Below are positions 12,655 to 17,502 of a DNA stretch of 17,502 nucleotides, in pieces. How positions within the stretch are numbered: the first letter of the stretch is position 1; every line of letters begins with the position of its first letter. Source of the DNA: Candidatus Iainarchaeum sp. Lineage in GTDB: Archaea; Iainarchaeota; Iainarchaeia; Iainarchaeales; JAAZKV01. Where the stretch lies: positions 1-17,502 of the forward strand of contig JABHJM010000089.1 in assembly GCA_018691995.1 (NCBI GenBank). Reading direction: 5' to 3'. A program made the translations under genes and the position numbers. A model generated the notes under the pieces. It was not told the DNA's origin. It did not search any database and was given only the letters and a program-made list of their open reading frames with translations.

Positions 12655-12665
12655 ACTTAAAATAC
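12655..12665 (+). promoter_or_regulatory. TATA-like promoter of the DHH gene
   Basis: ACTTAAAATAC is centred about 28 bp before the GTG start at 12688, the ideal distance for a leaderless archaeal message. No Shine-Dalgarno is present. Confidence 0.5.
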
Positions 12666-12668
12666 TCT

Positions 12669-12688
12669 CTAGTTACTTATGTAACTAG
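12669..12688. promoter_or_regulatory. Perfect palindrome at the DHH gene start, probable operator
   Basis: CTAGTTACTTATGTAACTAG has two perfect 8-bp arms and a 4-bp spacer. It fills the space between the TATA-like element and the GTG start, the position used by archaeal repressors that block RNA polymerase. The alternative is an RNA hairpin, but in a leaderless transcript most of it would not be transcribed. Confidence 0.5.
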
Positions 12689-13656
12689 TGGTATCATTGA
12701 ACTTTGCTAGTTTTAGAGGAAAAAGTATTCTTTTGCTGTGTCATGATCATGCAGACATTGACTCAGTTGCTTCAGCAGCAATTTTTCGAGATGTGCTAAA
12801 AACAAAAAAAATTAAATCAGAAATCGGTATTCCAAAGCACATTAATGATCAAGCGATTAATTTATCTTTAAAAAATAAAATTTCATTTGTGGTAAATCCA
12901 AAACTAGAGAAGTATGATCTAATTAGTTTATTTGATTTTAATGATTATGAACAGCTTGGCCCTCTTAGAAAAAGCTTTTCAAAATTACAAAAAAAAGGTT
13001 GCTTTGAAGTAATTACATTTGATCATCATGAAAAAGAAAAAAGAAGTATTGGGAAAGGATTCATTGATCCAAAAGCAGGCTCAACAACAGAAGTACTTTA
13101 TAACTTATTTGATGGAACCTTTACAAAAAAAATGTGTTTTTACACTTGCATGGGAATAATTGAGGACACAGGAAAATTTTTAGTTGCCTCAAAGGATACT
13201 TTTGAAATCTTTTCAAAATGTCTTACAAAGTCAGAAAAAAAGTATTCCAAGGTTTTAGAATTTGCTAAACAAATTATTAACAAAGAAGAAAGAGTTGCAT
13301 TTCTAAAAGCTGCTAATAGAGCAAAAATAATTGGGATGAAAAAGGCATTAATTGTTACAAGTAACCTTTCTTTTTATCAAGGAGATGCTGCAACAAAACT
13401 TCTTGAATTTGGAGCAAATATTTCTTTAGTAGTAGGGGTTGAAAAGAAAGGAGTGGCTGTTCTTTCAGCTCGAGCAGAAACTTCTTTTAAAGAAGAAAAT
13501 AATTTCAATTTAATGAAACACTTGCTTGTTCCTTTGCAAAGAAAAGTTGGTGGAGAAATTGGAGGTCATAGTGGAGCAGCCCAGTGGAAAGGAAACATAA
13601 GTGATAAAAAAGTTCTTAGTGAAGCAATTACTATTTTAAAAAAGAAATTTGATTGA
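12688..13656 (+). CDS. DHH-family phosphoesterase
   Basis: 322 residues with a DHH domain and a DHHA1-type C-terminal domain. Motif I is H19-D-H-A-D23-I-D25-S, motif II L-F-D83-F-N-D, motif III D112-H113-H114, and motif IV I-I-E-D-T-G-K-F; the C-terminal G-G-E-I-G-G-H-S-G-A-A-Q-W-K-G (about 289-303) fits DHHA1 and binds substrate. Related proteins are RecJ- or NrnA-like nucleases and cyclic-dinucleotide phosphodiesterases; which one applies cannot be decided here. DHH genes often follow prefoldin beta in archaeal exosome superoperons, which suggests RNA-oligomer clean-up after exosome decay (inference). The start is GTG at 12688 without Shine-Dalgarno, in phase with a TATA element 28 bp upstream. 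Its stop abuts the stop of the convergent membrane-protein gene. Confidence 0.9.
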   Translation: MVSLNFASFRGKSILLLCHDHADIDSVASAAIFRDVLKTKKIKSEIGIPKHINDQAINLSLKNKISFVVNPKLEKYDLISLFDFNDYEQLGPLRKSFSKLQKKGCFEVITFDHHEKEKRSIGKGFIDPKAGSTTEVLYNLFDGTFTKKMCFYTCMGIIEDTGKFLVASKDTFEIFSKCLTKSEKKYSKVLEFAKQIINKEERVAFLKAANRAKIIGMKKALIVTSNLSFYQGDAATKLLEFGANISLVVGVEKKGVAVLSARAETSFKEENNFNLMKHLLVPLQRKVGGEIGGHSGAAQWKGNISDKKVLSEAITILKKKFD

Positions 13657-14010
13657 CTACTTTAAATCTTTTGAGAGCATTAGCATTGCAAAACCTAAAA
13701 GAATTGGGTATGTATCATATATTGTAAAACTAATGCCAAAAGATTGGTAGAAATACATTAAACCAGAAAATAATGCTACAATTTCAATTAGTATAGCGGC
13801 CATTATTAATTTTTGAGCTATCTTGAAATACTTTTTTTTGTTAATAATTAATATTATTGCGATTAAAAGATAAACTAATAAAAATAGGAAAAATAGTCCC
13901 GTGTATGATGAATCTATTGGATTAATGACATAAAGAGGTAAATTTACTAAGTAAAAAATTGAAATTATTATTGTAATTATTATTATTGCCAACCTATTAT
14001 CAAGTTTCAT
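13657..14010 (-). CDS. Small four-helix membrane protein, unrecognised
   Basis: 117 residues with four predicted transmembrane helices at about 7-29, 38-57, 66-87 and 93-112, and short connecting loops; the loop after helix 2 is basic (N-K-K-K-Y-F-K), so that side is probably cytoplasmic. There is no signal peptide apart from the first helix, and no catalytic or metal motif. I do not recognise a family. The start ATG has GTGAT three bases upstream. It is the third gene of a minus-strand unit after the PHP and HTH genes, 4 bp behind the latter, and ends stop-to-stop with the DHH gene. Confidence 0.78.
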   Translation of the reverse strand: MKLDNRLAIIIITIIISIFYLVNLPLYVINPIDSSYTGLFFLFLLVYLLIAIILIINKKKYFKIAQKLIMAAILIEIVALFSGLMYFYQSFGISFTIYDTYPILLGFAMLMLSKDLK

Positions 14011-14014
14011 TTTA

Positions 14015-14422
14015 TCACTTCAAATACATTATTGTGCTTCCTTTTTTTACTTTTCCACGATCCGCATACTTGAGTAAATAATGAACTGTTGATTTTGGAA
14101 TATCCATTACTTTTTCTATCTCACGAATACTTTGATAGTCTTTGCGAAGTTCAATAATCTCAAGCATTTGTTCCATTGTAAGATCAAGTGCACGTCCTCT
14201 CTTTTTCTCAACACTTATTTCAATTCCTCTTTCTTTTATTTTAATTTGAGCTTTCTTTGGTAAGCGTTTCAAACAAGAAGAAGAGAGAGAAATTTTTTTA
14301 ATTGGTCTATTTTTTAATAAAAAGTCTAAATTTTCTTTTTTAATAGGTCTAACTAAATGTATTTCTTCAGTATCTTTTGGAACCTTTTTCACATCTGTAT
14401 CTTCACTTACTGCTATTTTCAT
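14015..14422 (-). CDS. HTH protein, DUF1699-like front half
   Basis: A 135-residue protein with two parts. Residues 1-75 show a small alpha/beta pattern (E-E-I-H-L-V-R-P-I, then F-L-L-K-N-R-P-I-K-K-I-S-L, then K-E-R-G-I-E-I-S-V) like archaeal DUF1699. Residues 82-125 form a resolvase/Hin-like helix-turn-helix: L-T-M-E-Q-M-L-E-I-I-E-L-R, S-I-R-E-I-E-K-V-M-D-I-P-K-S-T-V-H-Y-L-L-K. The whole is probably a DNA-binding regulator; its ligand and target are unknown. It overlaps the end of the PHP gene by 4 bp and is followed by the membrane protein, so it is made with both. Confidence 0.72.
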   Translation of the reverse strand: MKIAVSEDTDVKKVPKDTEEIHLVRPIKKENLDFLLKNRPIKKISLSSSCLKRLPKKAQIKIKERGIEISVEKKRGRALDLTMEQMLEIIELRKDYQSIREIEKVMDIPKSTVHYLLKYADRGKVKKGSTIMYLK

Positions 14423-15405
14423 TTCTTCTTCCTCCCTTTTATTGGGATTTTCTTGTTTTTAATTTTTTGTTTTATTGCTTTTGCCTTTTTTTTGACACTT
14501 TTTGTGACTTTTTTCTTTTTCATTCGCTTTTTTAGCTTATTTTTTGTAACATACTTTAATCCTTCTAGTAATTCTTTCTTTTTTAACTTATCTACTGGTT
14601 TGCGTGAATAAATATTTGGACCAGCCCAAAGGATCTCTTTGTTTGAAAGCATTCTCAAAAAATCTTTTTCATTCTTTGGCATTTTCTTAAGTTCAAGAAC
14701 TGCAGTCCCTATAACTCTTGGATAATGCGCATCGCTTCCAACAGTAATATATCTTGCTTCTTGTCCAAACAAAATTCCTTTTCTAACTCTTTCAAAAGTT
14801 TCAAGAGAAATTATTTCTAACTTTGATTTTATATTTTTGCTCTTTTTTTGTATGTGAAATGTTTTTGCTTTTTCACTTTTGCTCATAAAATCAAAAAAGT
14901 TGTACAATTTTTTCACCCACTGTGTTCCAAAAATAAATCCATTTGCTGAACCTAACATTCCATTGTAATATTCTGAACCCACCTTATATTTTTTCATAAT
15001 TCTTTTTGATTCTTTCTCTCCAAGTTGATTTGTAGTAGAATCATTTTTGTATCCGTAAGGATGAGCAAAGCTAGCAACCAAATTATTTTCATTAACTACT
15101 TCTAGAGCTTTTTCAACATTTATATTTACTTTTTGTAAAGGGGCAATATCATAAACTGAAATATCTTTTCCAAATACTAATAAGTGACCGGCTGTAGTTT
15201 TGCATTCCATTCCAGGGATAAGCATTACATTTTTTGGTTTTACTTCAAGTAATTTTTCATAAGCATCTTTTGGATCATATTCGACATGTTCTGTTATTGC
15301 AATAATACTTAATTTTTTTTCAAGAACAGCGTCCCACCATTTTTGGGGAGAAATCTTTTTTTCATTCAGGTGTGTGTGAAGATCAACCAAAATATGTTTT
15401 TTCAT
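14419..15405 (-). CDS. PHP-domain metal-dependent phosphoesterase
   Basis: 328 residues. The PHP fold residues are in order: D8-L-H10-T-H12, E39-H40, E67 in G-M-E-C, H115 in A-H-P-Y-G, and D225-A-H227 in V-G-S-D-A-H-Y-P; these bind the trinuclear metal site. PHP proteins hydrolyse phosphoesters (histidinol phosphate, nucleotides, 5' ends of nucleic acids); the substrate is not assignable. Residues about 140-210 are an insert with several aromatic residues. The C-terminal 55 residues are strongly basic (K-K-K-K-V-T-K-S-V-K-K-K and later), which could bind nucleic acid. A TATA-like TTTAAATAA 20-28 bp upstream of the ATG supports a leaderless start. It leads a three-gene minus-strand unit. Confidence 0.88.
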   Translation of the reverse strand: MKKHILVDLHTHLNEKKISPQKWWDAVLEKKLSIIAITEHVEYDPKDAYEKLLEVKPKNVMLIPGMECKTTAGHLLVFGKDISVYDIAPLQKVNINVEKALEVVNENNLVASFAHPYGYKNDSTTNQLGEKESKRIMKKYKVGSEYYNGMLGSANGFIFGTQWVKKLYNFFDFMSKSEKAKTFHIQKKSKNIKSKLEIISLETFERVRKGILFGQEARYITVGSDAHYPRVIGTAVLELKKMPKNEKDFLRMLSNKEILWAGPNIYSRKPVDKLKKKELLEGLKYVTKNKLKKRMKKKKVTKSVKKKAKAIKQKIKNKKIPIKGRKKK

Positions 15406-15423
15406 AATTATACTCTAACTCAA

Positions 15424-15433
15424 CTTATTTAAA
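15424..15433 (-). promoter_or_regulatory. TATA-like promoter of the PHP unit
   Basis: On the minus strand TTTAAATAAG lies 19-28 bp before the PHP ATG (15405), after a T7 run. The spacing fits a leaderless start. Confidence 0.5.
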
Positions 15434-15445
15434 AAAACTCCCTTT

Positions 15446-15546
15446 TTCTAGGACAGGCCTGCCCAGCCAGGCCGCATCTGAGCAATATCTTCGCTACGCT
15501 TGATATAGCTTAAATCCAATATAGTTTCTGCTATGCCAGAAACCAT
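15446..15546. other. GC-rich structured intergenic element, candidate ncRNA
   Basis: The gap between the PHP gene and the divergent wHTH gene (15406-15584) holds no ORF but three successive hairpins: GGCCTG/CAGGCC (15456-15461 with 15468-15473), AGCAATATC/GATATAGCT (15481-15489 with 15502-15510, one A-A mismatch), and GTTTCTG/CAGAAAC (15524-15530 with 15537-15543). By hand count 22 of the 30 bases at 15451-15480 are G or C, far above the surroundings. If read on the minus strand, a T7 run follows (15431-15437 on the plus strand is A7). No tRNA, C/D or H/ACA signature was recognised. Confidence 0.5.
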
Positions 15547-15559
15547 TGGTTTAAATATC
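15540..15559 (+). promoter_or_regulatory. wHTH-V4R promoter with operator-like palindrome
   Basis: AAACCATTGGTTT (15540-15552) is a perfect palindrome of 6-bp arms and a single central T. It overlaps the TATA-like GTTTAAATAT (15550-15559), which is 26-35 bp before the ATG at 15585. A regulator, possibly the wHTH product itself, could bind here. Confidence 0.5.
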
Positions 15560-15584
15560 AGGTAATGCCTTAGAAATAGTTATT

Positions 15585-15947
15585 ATGGAAGAAAATAATG
15601 CTGACTTGCCAGATTTAACCGGTTTAAGCGACTTTGAAAGGGAGATATTTGAGTTTGTACTTGAGAAGTGGCCAACCTCTGCTCTTGAGATTGCAGAAAA
15701 CTTCAATGAAGACCTCCAGGATAGGGAAAAAAAGAAGCGGATAAGCACCAAATACACATATTATTTGAAGAAATTAGTTGAAAAACGACTAATCTTATGC
15801 AAAAAAGCAGGCAATAGTCTCATTGTGTGGCCCCTCGTGGTTGAAAAGTATAGAGTGATTCATGAGATATTTCGTGGAGAGAAACAAGAATTTGATCATC
15901 TCTTTCTTGATCGAATTAAACAAAAGGAGGGGTTAAAAAATGCTTAA
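15585..15947 (+). CDS. Winged-helix regulator
   Basis: 120 residues. Residues 12-85 form a winged helix: helix L-S-D-F-E-R-E-I-F-E-F-V-L, then S-A-L-E-I-A-E-N-F-N-E, a recognition helix with K-K-K-R-I-S-T-K-Y-T-Y-Y-L-K-K-L-V-E-K, and a wing L-I-L-C-K-K-A-G-N-S-L-I-V-W-P. This is the arrangement of archaeal ArsR/MarR-like or BlaI-like regulators; the exact family is not clear. The last 30 residues are helical, perhaps for dimerisation. GC content is visibly higher than that of the neighbours (24, 28, 18 and 26 G+C in successive 60-base lines from 15601, apart from the third). It overlaps the V4R gene by 8 bp, so the two act together. Confidence 0.72.
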   Translation: MEENNADLPDLTGLSDFEREIFEFVLEKWPTSALEIAENFNEDLQDREKKKRISTKYTYYLKKLVEKRLILCKKAGNSLIVWPLVVEKYRVIHEIFRGEKQEFDHLFLDRIKQKEGLKNA

Positions 15948-16497
15948 TCAATTTTTTGACAAATACATTTTTACAAATACTCTAAAGTACACACATAATA
16001 ATTTCTACTTAGTTAATGTACCATTTGTTATTTCTCCAGTGGATATATTTCTTTCAATTTTAAAAAGTAATGATTTGGATTTTCATAAAAAAATTTATTT
16101 AGCTGTTAAAGAAGATACAAAGTCAAATTTTATGAAAAGATTTAGTGAACTTGGAATTACCCATGAAAAAGAACTTGATTTTGTAAAAGCATTTTTTGTT
16201 GCATCTGGTTGGGGAATGATTCAAATAATTGATCATGATAAAGAAAGTAAAAGAGCAATTATAGTTCTTGACAATTCTCCATTTGCAACTTCTCTTGGTG
16301 GAAAAGTTGACTTGCCAGTTGATACTTTTTTAAAAGGAGTTTTAGCAGGACTTTTTTCAGAAATTTATGGTGGAGATGTTGACTGTGTTGAATCAGAATG
16401 TCTTGCTCTTGGTGCAAAGAGTTGTAAATTTATTTTAAAACCAAAAACAGAATTTGATATGTCGAAAAAAATTGTGCAAGACCAATTACCTATTTAA
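15940..16497 (+). CDS. V4R-domain protein
   Basis: A 185-residue soluble protein. The C-terminal half is a V4R domain: G-G-K-V-D-L-P-V-D-T-F-L-K-G-V-L-A-G-L-F-S (about 120-140), then C149-V-E-S-E-C154-L-A-L-G-A-K-S-C162-K-F-I-L. V4R domains bind small hydrophobic or tetrapyrrole-like ligands in XylR/DmpR regulators and BchJ, with the cysteines as likely metal ligands. The N-terminal 115 residues resemble the partner region of archaeal V4R proteins but I cannot name them. A strong AGGAGG lies about ten bases before the ATG. Coupled with a wHTH gene, it is probably the sensor of a two-protein switch (inference). The base content is as low in GC as the rest of the window. Confidence 0.85.
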   Translation: MLNQFFDKYIFTNTLKYTHNNFYLVNVPFVISPVDIFLSILKSNDLDFHKKIYLAVKEDTKSNFMKRFSELGITHEKELDFVKAFFVASGWGMIQIIDHDKESKRAIIVLDNSPFATSLGGKVDLPVDTFLKGVLAGLFSEIYGGDVDCVESECLALGAKSCKFILKPKTEFDMSKKIVQDQLPI

Positions 16498-16501
16498 AAT
16501 T

Positions 16502-16519
16502 ACTTTTTTAAAAAAAAGT
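16502..16519. terminator. Bidirectional T-tract terminator
   Basis: ACTTTTTTAAAAAAAAGT is nearly palindromic. It gives T6 on the plus strand and T8 on the minus strand, in the 40-bp gap between the convergent V4R and DNPH1-like genes. Confidence 0.6.
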
Positions 16520-16537
16520 GTCCTAAAAATAGTGTGT

Positions 16538-16948
16538 TTATCCAAGTACTTTTTTCAATTGTTCTTTTGCATCACGAATTGTTGTGTATAATATTAAATT
16601 TATTCCAGAATTTCCCGATATCATGGGGGTAACTTTTTTATCCGAATTAACATTATGTAAACAAATAATTTTTTTCCCTTTTGCTTGAGCATAACCAATT
16701 TCCCAACCAACACCAATACTTGTGATGCTTGTTTCAGCAATAACAACGTCTGATTCAGTAAGTAGTTCCACATCTCTTTCGTACATGTAGTCGTCACTCT
16801 TTTTTTCTCCCTCAGGGCCAATGCTTGCATCTCCAACATAGTCAGTTAAAATTTGGTGATTTTCTTCTTTTAGAAATTCAATAAGACGTTTGTAGGAATC
16901 AACAAGGAGTCGTCCTCCTCTTATGGATCCTGCAAAATATATTTTCAT
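16538..16948 (-). CDS. DNPH1/Rcl-like deoxynucleotide N-hydrolase
   Basis: 136 residues, the nucleoside 2-deoxyribosyltransferase fold. It follows animal DNPH1/Rcl closely: I-Y-F-A-G-S-I-R-G-G-R (3-13), Y-K-R-L-I-E-F-L, I-G-P-E-G-E, E-R-D59-V-E-L-L-T-E-S-D-V-V-I-A-E (57-72), S-I-G-V-G-W-E83-I-G-Y-A and M-I-S-G-N. D59 and E83 are at the catalytic positions of the family. DNPH1 cleaves deoxynucleoside 5'-monophosphates, notably damaged ones, to base and deoxyribose phosphate. The start ATG overlaps the serS stop by 4 bp, so it is made with seryl-tRNA synthetase. The family is well supported; exact substrate choice is inferred. Confidence 0.88.
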   Translation of the reverse strand: MKIYFAGSIRGGRLLVDSYKRLIEFLKEENHQILTDYVGDASIGPEGEKKSDDYMYERDVELLTESDVVIAETSITSIGVGWEIGYAQAKGKKIICLHNVNSDKKVTPMISGNSGINLILYTTIRDAKEQLKKVLG

Positions 16949-17502
16949 TTTTTCTCACCTTTTATTTCTTTGAGTCCATTCATATATGGTTGCAAAGCTT
17001 TTGGAATCTTAATTGTTCCATTCGCTGTTTGATAATTTTCGATTAACACTCTAAGAGTTCTTGTTGTTGGAACCATTGTATTATTTAGTGTGTGAACAAA
17101 TTCTTTATCTCCATTCTTTTTTCTGTACTTAATATTAAGTCTTACTGCTTGGTATGCAGTACAGTTTGAACAACTTCCAAGTTCAATATATTTTCCTTCT
17201 CTTGGACTCCATCCTTCAAGATCAAACTTTTTTGCAGCAACAATTCCAATATCTCCAGTACAAACATTAACAATTCGATAAGGAATTTCTAACGCTTCCA
17301 TATATTCTTGTTGATTTTTGCTCATTTGTTCAAATAAGTCCCAAGATTCTTCAGGTTTACAAATAACAACTTGTTCAATTTTGTTAAACTGGTGTACACG
17401 AAAGAATCCGCGTTCATCAAGTCCATGTTTTCCAATTTCTCTTCTAAAACAAGGGCTCATTCCAGCAAACTTTATTGGTTCGTTTAATTCTTCTTCATCC
17501 AA
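16945..17502 (-). CDS. serS: Seryl-tRNA synthetase, C-terminal part
   Basis: 185 codons of the C-terminal catalytic half; the 5' part runs off the window edge, and the first codon visible (TTG) is an internal Leu. Motif 2 of class II synthetases is at M-S-P-C-F-R-R-E-I-G and G-F-F-R-V-H-Q-F. Further on come G-D-I-G-I-V-A-A-K-K-F-D-L-E-G-W, G-K-Y-I-E-L-G-S-C-S-N-C-T-A-Y-Q-A-V-R-L-N-I-K-Y-R and motif 3, L-N-N-T-M-V-P-T-T-R-T-L-R-V-L-I-E-N-Y-Q, whose usual glycines are replaced while the key Arg is kept. The S-C-S-N-C-T and the R-L-N-I-K-Y-R stretch are typical of serine enzymes. It charges tRNA-Ser with serine. It is followed by an overlapping DNPH1-like gene. Confidence 0.95.
   Translation of the reverse strand: MDEEELNEPIKFAGMSPCFRREIGKHGLDERGFFRVHQFNKIEQVVICKPEESWDLFEQMSKNQQEYMEALEIPYRIVNVCTGDIGIVAAKKFDLEGWSPREGKYIELGSCSNCTAYQAVRLNIKYRKKNGDKEFVHTLNNTMVPTTRTLRVLIENYQTANGTIKIPKALQPYMNGLKEIKGEKK

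Noticed and set aside
14357..14611. Plus-strand Phe-rich ORF that resembles a membrane protein
   Set aside because: The apparent hydrophobicity comes from reading the AAA/AAG lysine codons of the PHP tail backwards.
15446..15546. tRNA or C/D box RNA in the structured gap
   Set aside because: No acceptor, anticodon or T-arm pattern (GTTCRA) and no RTGATGA/CTGA pair in the right order was found; only three simple stems.
1..17502. Mobile elements or CRISPR arrays
   Set aside because: No transposase, integrase, Cas gene, long terminal inverted repeat or regularly spaced repeat was seen; short repeats are all local to promoters.

Overview
This 17.5 kb window is AT-rich archaeal chromosome. The information-processing genes are archaeal/eukaryotic in type: aIF5A, eL15, eL43, RNA polymerase subunit P, RNase P proteins Rpp30 and Pop5, proteasome alpha, SBDS, exosome Rrp4/Rrp41/Rrp42, KEOPS Pcc1, prefoldin beta and LSm. 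Start sites follow GGTGA-type Shine-Dalgarno motifs or sit about 25-30 nt behind TATA boxes. Compact proteins, tiny or zero intergenic gaps and many lysine-rich tails suggest a reduced DPANN-type archaeon (Pacearchaeota/Woesearchaeota-like); that placement is inference. No CRISPR array, transposon, tRNA or rRNA was seen. No gene-free stretch exceeds 179 bases.

Left end (1-5900). The 5' end of an aIF5A gene and a Nudix hydrolase lie on the minus strand. Diverging from Nudix is a very tight plus-strand unit: NYN-domain RNase-like protein, DUF2226/DUF4388-like protein, Roadblock/LC7-like protein, MinD/ParA ATPase and LSm. A 513-residue coiled-coil protein follows behind its own promoter. It ends stop codon to stop codon against the convergent tRNA 2-thiolation enzyme TtuA/Ncs6. 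A small, very basic unrecognised protein lies between ttuA and the next block.

Centre (5900-13656). This is a nearly complete archaeal exosome superoperon: eL15, Rpp30, Pop5, PsmA, SBDS, Rrp4, Rrp41, Rrp42, eL43, RpoP, Pcc1, prefoldin beta, then a DHH phosphoesterase. It joins RNA 3'-end decay, tRNA processing and modification, ribosome maturation and protein quality control. Hairpins and fresh promoters split it into transcription modules at about 5907, 7566, 8347, 11346 and 12655.

Right end (13657-17502). A minus-strand unit encodes a PHP-domain phosphoesterase, an HTH protein with a DUF1699-like front and a four-helix membrane protein. A divergent plus-strand pair encodes a winged-helix regulator and a V4R-domain protein. 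Between these units lies a 179-bp region with a GC-rich core and three successive hairpins, the least explained structure in the window. The window ends with a minus-strand pair, seryl-tRNA synthetase (partial) and a DNPH1/Rcl-like deoxynucleotide N-hydrolase.

The best candidates for something undescribed are the NYN/DUF2226/Roadblock/MinD/LSm unit with its coiled-coil neighbour, and the structured GC-rich element next to the wHTH-V4R pair.
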